Part shown: positions 1 through 12,464 of the stretch, piece after piece | How the letters are laid out: each line of letters begins with the position of its first letter | Numbering within the stretch: position 1 is the stretch's first letter | Source of the DNA: Exiguobacterium sp. s124 | GTDB lineage: Bacteria; Bacillota; Bacilli; Exiguobacteriales; Exiguobacteriaceae | Assembly: GCF_018617485.1 (NCBI RefSeq) | Contig: NZ_JACSKH010000001.1 | Location: 372,001 to 436,000, forward strand | Length of the DNA: 64,000 nucleotides | Direction: 5' to 3' | The notes under the pieces: model-generated | The model's input: the letters and a program-made list of their open reading frames with translations, nothing else | Databases searched by the model: none | Told to the model about the DNA's origin: nothing | Position numbers and translations under genes: made by a program

Positions 1-414
1 GAACAGGTCGCGATTGACTTGCCGGAGACACTTCGCAAACGGGCACGTCATGCCGTCTCGGAGAACGAGCGGACGAAACTCGCTTACACCGCCCTGCAGG
101 AAGGACGCCTTGAGACGTTCGGTCAGTTGATGAACGCCTCGCACGCCTCGCTCCGGGACGATTACGAAGTGACTGGTCTTGAACTCGACACGCTCGTCGC
201 AGCCGCGCAAGGCTGTGACGGTGTCATCGGTGCCCGCATGACAGGTGCTGGATTCGGTGGCTGTGCCATCGCCATCGTCCGTCAAGACAAGACGGAAGCG
301 ATGATTCAAGAGACGTCGGACCGTTATGTGGCGACAATTGGCTATGCGCCGACGTGTTACATCGCCTCGGTCGGGGACGGTGTCCGAGAACTCGTAGAGG
401 AGGAAGTGAAATGA
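1..414 (+). CDS. galK: galactokinase, C-terminal part (5' end outside window)
   Basis: This is the 3' end of a galactokinase, which phosphorylates galactose with ATP to galactose-1-phosphate in the cytoplasm. The frame is open from base 1, so the gene starts upstream of the window. About 137 codons are visible. The GHMP-kinase C-terminal glycine motif ([10 protein letters not shown]) lies at about 80 residues into the visible part. The stop overlaps the galE start as ATGA, which indicates translational coupling in a galK-galE-galT-galM operon. The identity is firm from the motif and the neighbours. Confidence 0.93.
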   Translation, partial: EQVAIDLPETLRKRARHAVSENERTKLAYTALQEGRLETFGQLMNASHASLRDDYEVTGLELDTLVAAAQGCDGVIGARMTGAGFGGCAIAIVRQDKTEAMIQETSDRYVATIGYAPTCYIASVGDGVRELVEEEVK

Positions 415-1415
415 GTGTACTCGTTGTTGGCGGTGCCGGATATATCGGTTCGCACGCCGTTCGTGCCTTGTTGAAAGAAGGGGAAGACGTCGTCATCCTC
501 GACAATCTGCAGACAGGACATGTCGAGTCGATTCCGCACGATGTCCGTTTTTATGTAGGCGACTTGCGTGACCGCGCGTTCGTGAAAGACGTGTTTGTAA
601 AAGAGACGATCACGGACGTCCTCCATTTCGCGGCGAATTCGCTTGTCGGCGAATCGATGACGGACCCGCTCGCCTACTATGACAATAACGTTTTCGGAAC
701 ACAGATCCTTCTCGAGACGATGCGCGATACCGGGGTGAAGCGCATCGTCTTCTCCTCGACGGCTGCGACGTACGGGGACCAGACGGTCATGCCGATCGAT
801 GAGACGGCGCTCACGAATCCGACGAATACGTACGGGGCGACGAAGCTTGCGATGGAGTCGATGATTCGCTGGTGTGACCAGGCGCATGGGATTCGCTCGG
901 TCGCACTCCGTTACTTCAACGTCGCCGGCGCGATTGCGACCGGTGAGATCGGTGAAGACCATGACCCGGAGACGCATCTCGTCCCAATAGTCCTTCAAGT
1001 GGCGAACGGGCAGCGTGACGCGATCACCGTGTTCGGTGACGACTATGCGACAGAAGACGGGACGTGTATTCGCGACTACATTCACGTCCAAGACCTCGTC
1101 GACGCGCACATATTAGCGCTCCGTTATTTACGAGAAGACGGTGCGAGTGACGTCTTCAACCTCGGGACGGCGAACGGTCTATCGGTGCTCGAAATCATTG
1201 AGGCGGCACGCCGCGTGACGGGACATGACATCCCGGTCCGACTCGGGGAACGCCGTGCCGGCGACCCGGCCAAATTGATCGCCTCGTCTGAGAAGGCGAG
1301 ACGCATCCTCGGATGGACACCGACCCGTTCAGACGTCGAGACGATTTTGACGGACGCATGGAACTGGCATGCGACCCATCCGTTCGGTTATCAGGTGAAA
1401 GAGGTGAGACGATGA
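411..1415 (+). CDS. galE: UDP-glucose 4-epimerase
   Basis: GalE interconverts UDP-galactose and UDP-glucose with bound NAD, closing the Leloir pathway and supplying UDP-Gal for glycan synthesis. It is an extended SDR protein of 334 residues, normal for GalE. The N-terminal GGAGYIG nucleotide-binding motif, the serine segment SSTAATYG and the YGATK catalytic Tyr/Lys motif are all visible. I chose ATG 411 because an AGAGGAGG ribosome site lies just upstream and it overlaps the galK stop. A longer open frame upstream lies inside galK and is not used. Its stop overlaps the galT start in the same ATGA manner. Confidence 0.96.
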   Translation: MSVLVVGGAGYIGSHAVRALLKEGEDVVILDNLQTGHVESIPHDVRFYVGDLRDRAFVKDVFVKETITDVLHFAANSLVGESMTDPLAYYDNNVFGTQILLETMRDTGVKRIVFSSTAATYGDQTVMPIDETALTNPTNTYGATKLAMESMIRWCDQAHGIRSVALRYFNVAGAIATGEIGEDHDPETHLVPIVLQVANGQRDAITVFGDDYATEDGTCIRDYIHVQDLVDAHILALRYLREDGASDVFNLGTANGLSVLEIIEAARRVTGHDIPVRLGERRAGDPAKLIASSEKARRILGWTPTRSDVETILTDAWNWHATHPFGYQVKEVRR

Positions 1416-2941
1416 TCGACGTGACGATTGAGGCACTCGTTGAGGCGGCGATTCGTGCAGAGCTCATTGATGAGCAGGACCGTATCTATTCGCGGAACCG
1501 TGTGCTCGCAAAACTGAACAAGCTTGATTTTGATGTCCCACGTTTTGTGTCGGAGATGCAGATCCCTGAGTTGCTCGAGCAATTGGTCGCGTATGCGGTG
1601 GAGACGAACATCATCGAGCCAATCCTTGAGGAAAAAGACCGTTTCATGGCAGAAATCATGGATATCTTCGTCTCGAAGCCGTCGGAAGTGACACGTCGTT
1701 TCAATGAACTCCGCGAGACGGACGTCACAGCGGCGACGGACTATTTCTATCGGATGAGCCAGGCGTCAAACTATATCCAGACGCGGCGAATCGCGAACAA
1801 CATCACGTACAAGGCACCGACCCGCTACGGCACGCTCGACATCACAATCAACTTGTCGAAGCCGGAGAAGGACCCACGTGAGATCGCACTCGCCCGGACA
1901 CAACCGACGCCGACGTCGAACTATCCGAAAGGACTGCTCGCGATTGAGAACGAAGGATACGGCGGTCACTTGAAGCACCCGGCGCGTGCGAACCATCGCA
2001 TCATCCCGCTCACACTCGGCGGACAGCCGTGGTCGTTCCAATATTCACCGTATCTGTACTACAATGAGCACTCGATTTTACTGTCGAACGAGGTGCGGGA
2101 CATGGTCATCGATCGGGGCGCGTTCGAGCGTCTGCTCGACTTCATCACGCAGTTCCCGCACTACTTCGCCGGGTCGAACGCGGACTTGCCGATTGTCGGA
2201 GGCTCGATTTTGACGCACGACCATTACCAGGCCGGCCGCTACCGCTTTGCGATGGATGATGCGCGAGTCGTCTCGACCTATCGCTCGGAGCGCTATGACC
2301 AAGTCGACATCGAGACGCTCTACTGGCCGCTCTCGGTCGTCCGTCTCCGATCCCGTCAAAAAGAGCAGCTCGTCATGTTGGCGAACCAGTTGCTCGGCTA
2401 TTGGCGCGACTATGAGGATGAATTGAGTGAGGTCATCCCGTATACAGATGGCGTCCCGCATAACACGGTCACGCCGATCGCGAGAAGACGGGACGGGAAG
2501 TATGAGCTCGACCTCGTCCTTCGGAACAATCGGACGAGCGAGGCGCATCCGGACGGGATTTTCCATCCGCATGCTGACGTTCACCATATCAAGCGTGAGA
2601 ATATCGGTTTGATTGAAGTGATGGGGCTCGCCGTCTTACCGGCACGCCTGAAGGCGGAACTCGAACAAGTCGTCCGTTATGTGGCGGGCGAGGATGTCGA
2701 AGTCGAAGCGATGCATCAGGAATGGGCCGATACGTTACGGAAGAAAGCGGGCGAGCCGAAAATGATTGTCGATCAGGCAGTCGTCGACAAGTTCGTGAAA
2801 GGACTCGAGGACGCCGGTGTCTTCAAACAGACGGAGACGGGGCAGGAACAGTTTGATGCGTTCGTCCGTTCGCTCCTCGGTCATGTCGATAAAGTGGAGT
2901 ACGGAACACCAAGGTCGGGAATGAGAGAGAAAACGAACTAA
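1412..2941 (+). CDS. galT: galactose-1-phosphate uridylyltransferase, bacillary long type
   Basis: GalT exchanges UMP between UDP-glucose and galactose-1-phosphate. The protein has 509 residues, matching the long Bacillales/lactobacilli GalT class rather than the roughly 350-residue E. coli type. A histidine-rich catalytic region (GIFHPHADVHHIK) lies near residue 380. The start at ATG 1412 overlaps the galE stop (ATGA), and a purine-rich AAAGAGGTGAG ribosome site precedes it. No truncation is seen. Confidence 0.94.
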   Translation: MIDVTIEALVEAAIRAELIDEQDRIYSRNRVLAKLNKLDFDVPRFVSEMQIPELLEQLVAYAVETNIIEPILEEKDRFMAEIMDIFVSKPSEVTRRFNELRETDVTAATDYFYRMSQASNYIQTRRIANNITYKAPTRYGTLDITINLSKPEKDPREIALARTQPTPTSNYPKGLLAIENEGYGGHLKHPARANHRIIPLTLGGQPWSFQYSPYLYYNEHSILLSNEVRDMVIDRGAFERLLDFITQFPHYFAGSNADLPIVGGSILTHDHYQAGRYRFAMDDARVVSTYRSERYDQVDIETLYWPLSVVRLRSRQKEQLVMLANQLLGYWRDYEDELSEVIPYTDGVPHNTVTPIARRRDGKYELDLVLRNNRTSEAHPDGIFHPHADVHHIKRENIGLIEVMGLAVLPARLKAELEQVVRYVAGEDVEVEAMHQEWADTLRKKAGEPKMIVDQAVVDKFVKGLEDAGVFKQTETGQEQFDAFVRSLLGHVDKVEYGTPRSGMREKTN

Positions 2942-2955
2942 AGGTGGTTGTACGA

Positions 2956-3918
2956 GTGAAACAAGCGACGATTCAAAACACCAACGGCATGAAACTATCC
3001 GCCATCGATTACGGCTGTGCGATGACGGAACTGACGGCCCCGGACCGGGACGGCAAATTAGACTCGGTCATCTTAAAATACGGGGACGTCTCTCAATACT
3101 TAGAAAACCCGGTCTATCTCGGATCGGTCGTCGGGCGGATTGCCGGACGAATCCGTGACGCGGAGATTGATGGCGTCGCCTTGACCCCAAGCGAGGCGCC
3201 CCATCATATCCACGGTGGTGACAAAGGCATCACGGCCCGTCACTGGGAGATGGATGCCGACGATCAGTGTATCCAGTTCACGTATGTGAGCCCGGACGGG
3301 GAGGAAGGGTATCCCGGGAACGTCTTCTTCAAAGTGCTATACGAACTGACGGATGACAATGAACTGATTGTCACGATGACGGCGGAGACGGACCAACTGA
3401 CGTGGGTCAACCTGAACCATCACAACTACTTCAATCTCGGAGGGCGCCCGACTATCCACGACCATGAGCTGACGCTACCAGCTGATTCGGTCGGGGTGCT
3501 CGATACGGAGTCGCTGCCGACTGGGGAGTTGCGTGATGTGAGTGGGACCCCGTTTGACTTCCGAGACGGGAAAGCGGTAAGAGAGGCGCTCGCGTCGGGA
3601 GACGAGGCGATTGAACGGGCTGGTGGACTCGATCACCCATTCATCTTGAAGGACGGGGAGACGAGGCTGCATGACCCGGTGAGCGGACGGACGATGACGG
3701 TCGAGACGAATCAACCGGTCATGGTCGTCTATACGGGCAACTTCCTCAGTGAAGAGACACCGGTGACGCTCAGTGGTCGACAAAAACATAGCGCGATTTG
3801 TCTTGAGGCACAGGCGTTCCCGGACGCCCCGAACCATCCAGACATCGCGACCTCGATCGAACTGAAACCGGGTGAGCTGTATCACTCTCGGACAGTGTAT
3901 CGGTTTGGGGTGAAGTGA
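2956..3918 (+). CDS. galM: aldose 1-epimerase (mutarotase)
   Basis: GalM converts beta-D-galactose to the alpha anomer used by GalK. The protein has 320 residues and shows the family's catalytic histidine region (NLNHHNYFNLGG, near residue 155) and the glutamate motif CLEAQAFPDAPNHP near the C terminus. The open frame begins with GTG at 2944, but the AAGGTGG ribosome site at 2941-2947 is properly spaced only from GTG 2956, so I start there. It is the last gene of the galactose operon, 14 bases after galT, and is followed by a strong terminator. Confidence 0.93.
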   Translation: MKQATIQNTNGMKLSAIDYGCAMTELTAPDRDGKLDSVILKYGDVSQYLENPVYLGSVVGRIAGRIRDAEIDGVALTPSEAPHHIHGGDKGITARHWEMDADDQCIQFTYVSPDGEEGYPGNVFFKVLYELTDDNELIVTMTAETDQLTWVNLNHHNYFNLGGRPTIHDHELTLPADSVGVLDTESLPTGELRDVSGTPFDFRDGKAVREALASGDEAIERAGGLDHPFILKDGETRLHDPVSGRTMTVETNQPVMVVYTGNFLSEETPVTLSGRQKHSAICLEAQAFPDAPNHPDIATSIELKPGELYHSRTVYRFGVK

Positions 3919-3925
3919 AGAACTC

Positions 3926-3976
3926 AAAAGACACTCACTTATGCTTAAATTCAGCATAAGTGAGTGTCTTTTTTTA
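3926..3976 (+). terminator. Rho-independent terminator of the gal operon
   Basis: A near-perfect stem of about 19 base pairs (arms 3926-3945 and 3953-3972) with a 7-base loop ends in a run of T. It begins 8 bases after the galM stop. The A-rich left flank means it may also stop transcripts arriving from the convergent beta-glucoside operon. Confidence 0.93.
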
Positions 3977-4068
3977 CTGTGGTAGAAATTAAGATATTCA
4001 AGTGATAAGAGGAAAATCAAAATACTAGAGTTACGACAAATATTTTATCAAATTCTAGAGTTTTCTCA

Positions 4069-7465
<3,397 letters not shown>

Positions 7466-7510
7466 GTCCGTTCCCTACCTTTTCCATTAGATTTTTGGTT
7501 TGCGTCAAAT

Positions 7511-7576
7511 AAAAAACCTGACCCGTGTCAAATGAAGAGCGTGAAATCACGTCATTCATCTGACTCGAGTCAGGTT
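7511..7576 (-). terminator. leader terminator upstream of bglP
   Basis: On the minus strand a long imperfect hairpin (about 22 pairs at its base, a few G-U pairs and one mismatch) ends in TTTTTT, 46 bases before the bglP start. Its 5' arm overlaps the last bases of the antiterminator sequence at 7572-7599. This is the arrangement of a BglG/LicT-controlled attenuator. Confidence 0.9.
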
Positions 7577-7599
7577 ATGCCCACTAAAGGTAACATTCC
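7572..7599 (-). promoter_or_regulatory. ribonucleic antiterminator (RAT) for a BglG/LicT-type protein
   Basis: The minus strand reads GGAATGTTACCTTTAGTG followed by GGCATAACCT. This closely follows the RAT consensus of LicT/SacY/BglG targets (GGAT-TGTTACTG ... GGCAAAACCT). Its last five bases are shared with the 5' arm of the terminator, so binding of an antiterminator protein would prevent the terminator folding. The inducer is inferred to be the bglP substrate. Confidence 0.88.
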
Positions 7600-7636
7600 T
7601 GCGCAGGAGACCGTTCAGTTGTTATTTGATAATTGA

Positions 7637-7666
7637 AATGTAGCATGAGTGAAATCGAAATGTCAA
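7637..7666 (-). promoter_or_regulatory. sigma-A-like promoter of bglP-bglA
   Basis: On the minus strand a perfect TTGACA -35 (7661-7666) and a TACATT -10 (7637-7642) are separated by 18 bases. Transcription would start near 7630, upstream of the RAT. The -35 lies inside a perfect cre. Confidence 0.72.
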
Positions 7667-7674
7667 CGCTTACA
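7661..7674 (-). promoter_or_regulatory. CcpA-binding cre site
   Basis: The minus strand reads TGTAAGCGTTGACA, which matches the cre consensus TGWAANCGNTNWCA at every position. It overlaps the -35 box of the bglP promoter, so CcpA bound in the presence of glucose should block polymerase. The function is inferred from the consensus and position. Confidence 0.88.
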
Positions 7675-7779
7675 TTTATATATTTTTCGTGACTTTCAAC
7701 AAATATATGTAGCGTGTATGGGCAGAGATTCGACAAAATTAAAAAACCATTATTATACATATCTTTTGATTAAGTGGTT

Positions 7780-7785
7780 TATAAT
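7780..7785 (+). promoter_or_regulatory. candidate -10 box for the transglutaminase-like gene
   Basis: A perfect TATAAT lies 36 bases before the ATG at 7822. No convincing -35 lies 16-18 bases upstream, so this is tentative. Confidence 0.4.
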
Positions 7786-7821
7786 GACAATTAAAGTGAC
7801 TACTGTTGTGAGGGTGAATCT

Positions 7822-9006
7822 ATGAGTCCTATAATCATTGGAGCGATTGTATTATTAATTTGTTTACCGTTGAGTTACCTGTTAGGAAAGCGTGCCTTTC
7901 AATTATTTCGGATTCACACGCGCTTACGTGCCGGCTTGTTCTCGGTCCGTCATGCATTACGGGCTGCGAAGCATCATCCCGGTCGTCAGTTTGATATACT
8001 CGATCCCATTTACCGGGGTGTCGTCTTTCAGCTTAACGGAAGGAATTTGATGAAGCGGACAGAGCTCGAACAAGCCGTCAATGATGAGTTGAATCGCGTG
8101 TTGAAGTACGGATGGTTGTCTTCCTTGGCTCTTGTCGGAAGAGGGGCACTTGCGATGATTTTTCTCGTGATTGCCAGCGTGAGTGGGAACGTTGTCGCAA
8201 AAGATGCGAAGTCGCTGGACATGACGAGTTGGTTCGAACCCGAGCACGTCGAAAGTGAGACGAACGTGCTCGGTAAAACGTTCAAACTTCCATACGAAAT
8301 TGATTCGGCCGAGACGCTCGGGACGGCTATCGCTTATCACATGACCCGCTTCGATGAGACGTTTTCGATTCCGTATACAGGAGACACGGACGATATGCAA
8401 CAGACGATGGATGCCGCTTGGGATTGGATTGAACAACATCATATCTATGTGTATCGACTCTCGCGTGGTGGGGAATCAAAATGGGTCGAGCAGAACGGAA
8501 CATTCGACTTACAGATGACACTGAATTATGACATGACCGCTTCTGAAGCGGCACAAGTGCAGGAACGCGTGAACGAAGTGATTCGCGACATGCCACGTGA
8601 TCTAGATGAGGTCGGGAAGGTCAAATACGTCAACGACTATATCGTCTCGCATACCGCCTACAACCTAGACAGTCAGGCAAGCCCGTATACGCCATACTCG
8701 ATTTTATTTAACGGGGAAGGGGTGTGTGAAGGCTACGCGCTGACGACACTCTTGTTGTTAGAGACGGCAGGGATCGAAGCACGTTACATTTCCGGGGAAG
8801 TTGCAAGCGGTCTTCATGCGTGGAACCTCGTCCGCGTGAACAACGAATGGTACCATCTCGATACGACGTGGAATGATCCCGTCCCGAACCAACCTGGGAA
8901 CGGGCGAACGGATTATTTTCTCGTCTCGGATACAACACTTCGTGCGGACCATACGTGGACGTTTGGCCAATATCCGGTAACTGCCACGCAGAATATTCAA
9001 TTGTGA
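7822..9006 (+). CDS. membrane-anchored transglutaminase-like protein
   Basis: This 394-residue protein has a hydrophobic N terminus (residues 3-22), a second membrane segment near residues 103-125, and a C-terminal transglutaminase-like domain. The Cys-His-Asp triad is visible as GEGVCEGYA (about C302), GLHAWN (about H332) and HLDTTWNDP (about D347). Such domains in Bacillales act outside the membrane as cysteine proteases or amidases, or as crosslinking enzymes; the substrate is unknown. It is a single-gene unit with its own terminator. The start has a GAGGGTG ribosome site. Confidence 0.82.
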   Translation: MSPIIIGAIVLLICLPLSYLLGKRAFQLFRIHTRLRAGLFSVRHALRAAKHHPGRQFDILDPIYRGVVFQLNGRNLMKRTELEQAVNDELNRVLKYGWLSSLALVGRGALAMIFLVIASVSGNVVAKDAKSLDMTSWFEPEHVESETNVLGKTFKLPYEIDSAETLGTAIAYHMTRFDETFSIPYTGDTDDMQQTMDAAWDWIEQHHIYVYRLSRGGESKWVEQNGTFDLQMTLNYDMTASEAAQVQERVNEVIRDMPRDLDEVGKVKYVNDYIVSHTAYNLDSQASPYTPYSILFNGEGVCEGYALTTLLLLETAGIEARYISGEVASGLHAWNLVRVNNEWYHLDTTWNDPVPNQPGNGRTDYFLVSDTTLRADHTWTFGQYPVTATQNIQL

Positions 9007-9007
9007 G

Positions 9008-9035
9008 AGCGAAGGAGATTCTCCTTCGCTTTTTT
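9008..9035 (+). terminator. terminator of the transglutaminase-like gene
   Basis: The stem AGCGAAGGAGA / TCTCCTTCGCT is followed by six T and starts at the stop codon region. Confidence 0.88.
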
Positions 9036-9043
9036 GCATACAA

Positions 9044-9071
9044 AAAGGACCGATGTTTCAATCGGTCCTTT
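9044..9071 (-). terminator. terminator of the yda operon (minus strand)
   Basis: An inverted repeat AAAGGACCGAT / ATCGGTCCTTT is followed by TTTTTG on the minus strand. It lies about 85 bases beyond the stop of ydaN. Confidence 0.83.
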
Positions 9072-9155
9072 GACTATTCAGGAATTGTTCACACCAGGCG
9101 ACCGATTCCTCTTATATAGTATTCATAATTTTTGAAAATGGTGCTTTCTTCATCA

Positions 9156-11201
9156 TTAAGAGGTTTTCTTATTGCGTCGCATATAGATGAGAATGGTGAT
9201 AATCAATCCGATTAACACGATGAATCCGATGAAGTACCATTTTGAATCGACAGAAATCGATGATTGTTCATCGGATGTCGCATTTGAATTCGAGTTCTCA
9301 CTAGCAACACTTGAGCTATTCGTAAAGATAGATCCATTCTGGTTTTTTACTGCTACACTGAACGTTTCACTCGGAAAAGCGAGCGTTTGGATCAAGTTCG
9401 AGTCGATTGCATCTTTGGTGGAAACGACAATCATCGCCTTGTCCTCGTTCCAAGGAGAAGGTTGGATCCAAGCAAATTCGGAAGACGTTTCTGGAATAAA
9501 GCCATACTGTGCCAAATCAATTTGCTTGTCCTTCGTGACAATCCAATTTTCTTTTTGTTCATTGAACAAAGGGCTTTCCTCTGGATTTCCAATAAAGAAA
9601 ATCGAACGATTGCTCACCATTTCTTCAGTCACTTCGCTTGAACGAACAAATTTGACTTGCGTGGTCAAAGGTGTGATGGGTAAGCCACTCATGACATCTG
9701 CCATGTTTTTTAATGATTTCTCGTCCGCTTCATCTGGAATAACGAACACGATACCAGGATCCATCGTGAAGAGGCTAGCCATATTTAAGAAGACCTCATT
9801 ATTTGCTTGTCCATTGTTCACGGGTAACGTGATTTGACTGTCACTCGAAACAAAAATCCAACGATCTAAATCACTTGCGGTGCATGGTGCCTCTGAGCGC
9901 AATCCATTTGCCTCAAATGACACGTCTAAAAATGTTGCTTTTTTAAGCGTCGATGCATCGACTCGGATGACATGATGTTGCCATTCATCCTCTGTCTCCA
10001 TGTCCGTTAAAGGGATTGAGTGAGGAATACCGTTTACCCATGCGATCAATTCAGGTGCGAGGGCACCTTCTCGCTCTACTACTAAATTTTCTGAGGCTTT
10101 GAAACGTACATCTAGTTCCACTACAGATTGCTTATCGATTACAGGTAGCGGATAAAAGTAGTTCGGACTAACGGCTTGACTCCCGCTCAACATCAAATCT
10201 GCTGCACCGAGCGCACGTAAATTAATCGTGTCTCCACTCTTTTGAATGGACGGTGCGCTCGTTAATGTCAATTGTTCCCCATTCAATTGCTGACGTTGTT
10301 GAACGACAAGTAAGTTGTCTAAAGTGCCTTCGAAGGCATCAGCATCTTCGGTGAGTACAAACATCGCATCAGCGGATTTTCCATCACTTACAAGACGGAC
10401 CTGTTCAAACAAAACCTCTTCATCTTTCGGAAGTGTCTTTAATTCTTGAATGAAATCTTTGACGGGACCTGTGAAGGAGTCCGTTTGACCAACGAACACA
10501 TAACGACCATCTAATGATTTTAACTGTTCTTCATATTGCAGGGACACATGATCTGGATCGGTCGCATCCCCTTTTAACTGTCTGTAAAGAAGAAGACCGG
10601 CTTCTAATGATTCTACTTTCGGTGAGTTCGGAAGAACAACGGTCAACTTTTGGTTTGTCGTCTGTGTGAACGGGTTTGGATAATCGTTTAAGGAGAGTTC
10701 AGCCTTATTTCCGACTGAAACAAAACTAGATGGTCGGACGGTCAACCAGCTCCCAGATGTATTCCCGGTATCACACATCCGACCTTCGATGATTCCTGTG
10801 AATCGGACCGTCACTTCATGTGTACCTTTTGTTAAGTGCTTATTTTGAAGTGATACTTTCACATTTCCTTGCGAAGATTTCTTCGTCAACGCCACCGATT
10901 TTAATGGTTCACCATCAATATCGATTGTAAGGGCTGACGGCGGAATCAATAATTCAGAATGAATCCAATCTAGTGACAAGTATTTTGCTGAACCAGCTTT
11001 CTCGTCACCTACCATCGTATATGTATACGTGCGGGAAGAGGTTTCTCCAGGCAATACATCATCATTTGTTGTCAGCAAACGTTCTCCGGCATCACTTTTT
11101 GATTCGATTGGTAGAGATGAACGGATATTGCTGGCGGCTTGAGCAGAAGTAGTCGATACAATCAACAACGTACTTAATAAATATGGCATGTAAGATTTCA
11201 T
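9156..11201 (-). CDS. ydaN: YdaN-like / BcsB-like exopolysaccharide export protein
   Basis: This 681-residue exported protein has a signal peptide (residues 1-19, ...SAQA), a large extracytoplasmic region and one C-terminal membrane anchor (about 653-674) followed by RRNKK. It resembles the BcsB family, the accessory subunit next to cellulose-synthase-type enzymes, and it holds the ydaN position of the B. subtilis ydaJKLMN operon. I start at 11201, where AAAGAGGAG is 6 bases upstream; the longer open frame begins inside ydaM. It lies 13 bases after ydaM and is the last gene of the operon. It probably partners the YdaM synthase in moving polymer across the wall. Confidence 0.82.
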   Translation of the reverse strand: MKSYMPYLLSTLLIVSTTSAQAASNIRSSLPIESKSDAGERLLTTNDDVLPGETSSRTYTYTMVGDEKAGSAKYLSLDWIHSELLIPPSALTIDIDGEPLKSVALTKKSSQGNVKVSLQNKHLTKGTHEVTVRFTGIIEGRMCDTGNTSGSWLTVRPSSFVSVGNKAELSLNDYPNPFTQTTNQKLTVVLPNSPKVESLEAGLLLYRQLKGDATDPDHVSLQYEEQLKSLDGRYVFVGQTDSFTGPVKDFIQELKTLPKDEEVLFEQVRLVSDGKSADAMFVLTEDADAFEGTLDNLLVVQQRQQLNGEQLTLTSAPSIQKSGDTINLRALGAADLMLSGSQAVSPNYFYPLPVIDKQSVVELDVRFKASENLVVEREGALAPELIAWVNGIPHSIPLTDMETEDEWQHHVIRVDASTLKKATFLDVSFEANGLRSEAPCTASDLDRWIFVSSDSQITLPVNNGQANNEVFLNMASLFTMDPGIVFVIPDEADEKSLKNMADVMSGLPITPLTTQVKFVRSSEVTEEMVSNRSIFFIGNPEESPLFNEQKENWIVTKDKQIDLAQYGFIPETSSEFAWIQPSPWNEDKAMIVVSTKDAIDSNLIQTLAFPSETFSVAVKNQNGSIFTNSSSVASENSNSNATSDEQSSISVDSKWYFIGFIVLIGLIITILIYMRRNKKTS

Positions 11202-11214
11202 AGTATGCTCCTCT

Positions 11215-12462
11215 TTAGTCGAATCGGTCTGTTTTGTACCATTTGACTTCTTGGTTGAATAATATACGTTTTGTTTCAAGATAGAGTGAATAAATGACAA
11301 GTAAAATCCAAAGTTGACTATATGTGAAGTACATCAAAATAACGGTGAAGAAGTTTTGTGCGTTGAATTCCGAACGTTCAATACTGAGTGTGACAAACAC
11401 CTCGGTCACAAATAGTAAAAAGGCGAGAATCCATAAAATCAGTGTGATATTTCCGACTTCAAGACCAATATCGATAAATAGATTCAGAACGAATAAACTG
11501 TTCGAGAGAATGACTCCAAAGAAGAACAAGAAGTAGGTGAAGAAGAAGTAAATAATGTCGAACACAATTTTTTTTCGCTTCAATGAAAAAAGCTGACTCA
11601 TGAATTTTAGGACTACATATTGATTTCCACGAGCCCATCTTGTGCGTTGTTTCCACCAAACGTTAAGTGTCTGAGGCTCCTGTTCCCAAGTGATCGCAGC
11701 AGGGAAAAAGCGAATATGCCATCCGAGCTCATAAACACGAATGGTCAGTTCTGTATCTTCCGCAAGTGCAGCTTCATCCCAACCACCCAGTTCTTCGATG
11801 ATTGAGCGACGGATTGCAAAGTTTGTTCCAGGAATGGTAGCGATATTGAACCATTTCCATCTGCCGGCTTGAGCCATCCATTGAAAACAAATCGTTTCAA
11901 TGTTGATTAAACGGGTGAGAAGTGTCTCATACGCATTTGTCACCCGAAATTTCCCTACGACCGCACCGGCTTTCGGATCATTCAAGAGTCCCATGACTAA
12001 ATGATAAACACTGTCTTTTTCAGGTGTGTTATCAGCATCATAGACAACAATCACATCTCCTGTGGACTGAGTTAATCCATAGTTAAGGGCAGAAGACTTT
12101 CCTCTTCCTGCATAAGCAGGTGTCGTTTGTACAACATGGATGAAAGCGTACTTGTCTGCGAACTGTTGAGCGATTTCGCCTGTTCGATCTGACGAGTTGT
12201 CATTGATTAATAGGACTTCGAGTTTGTCATGCGGGTAGGCGATTCGCGACATTGCTCGTAATGTCGCGGCCACCACAACGGCTTCGTTATGAGCCGGAAT
12301 TAAAACAGAGACTTTTGGCAAGTCTTGCATGTGCTTTGACCATTCAGGGATTGGATTCCGAAACGTCATGAAGTGCCAAAACCCACCTTGCATTAAAAAC
12401 ATATGGTATAAAAGCATCACCCAAATCATGACGAGTGAAAATAAGAAGAGTATGTTTGCCAT
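11215..12462 (-). CDS. ydaM: processive glycosyltransferase 2, YdaM-like
   Basis: This is a membrane polysaccharide synthase of 415 residues. The N-terminal membrane helix (4-24) is followed by a GT2 catalytic domain with LINDNSSD, the DXD-type YDADN, the AEDTEL acid motif and QRTRW, the set diagnostic of processive cellulose/chitin/hyaluronan-type synthases. Three to four C-terminal membrane segments follow (about residues 300-400). It is the polymerase of the Yda exopolysaccharide. The ydaL end carries its ribosome site (AAGGAG). The sugar it polymerises is not established by sequence. Confidence 0.88.
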   Translation of the reverse strand: MANILFLFSLVMIWVMLLYHMFLMQGGFWHFMTFRNPIPEWSKHMQDLPKVSVLIPAHNEAVVVAATLRAMSRIAYPHDKLEVLLINDNSSDRTGEIAQQFADKYAFIHVVQTTPAYAGRGKSSALNYGLTQSTGDVIVVYDADNTPEKDSVYHLVMGLLNDPKAGAVVGKFRVTNAYETLLTRLINIETICFQWMAQAGRWKWFNIATIPGTNFAIRRSIIEELGGWDEAALAEDTELTIRVYELGWHIRFFPAAITWEQEPQTLNVWWKQRTRWARGNQYVVLKFMSQLFSLKRKKIVFDIIYFFFTYFLFFFGVILSNSLFVLNLFIDIGLEVGNITLILWILAFLLFVTEVFVTLSIERSEFNAQNFFTVILMYFTYSQLWILLVIYSLYLETKRILFNQEVKWYKTDRFD

Positions 12463-12464
12463 GA

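Noticed and set aside
357-1109. Long minus-strand open frame (about 250 codons) opposite galE
   Set aside because: It is antisense to a well-conserved gene, has no recognisable domain and its composition is a mirror of the galE codons.
2078-2587. Minus-strand open frame inside galT
   Set aside because: Antisense shadow without a ribosome site or family match.
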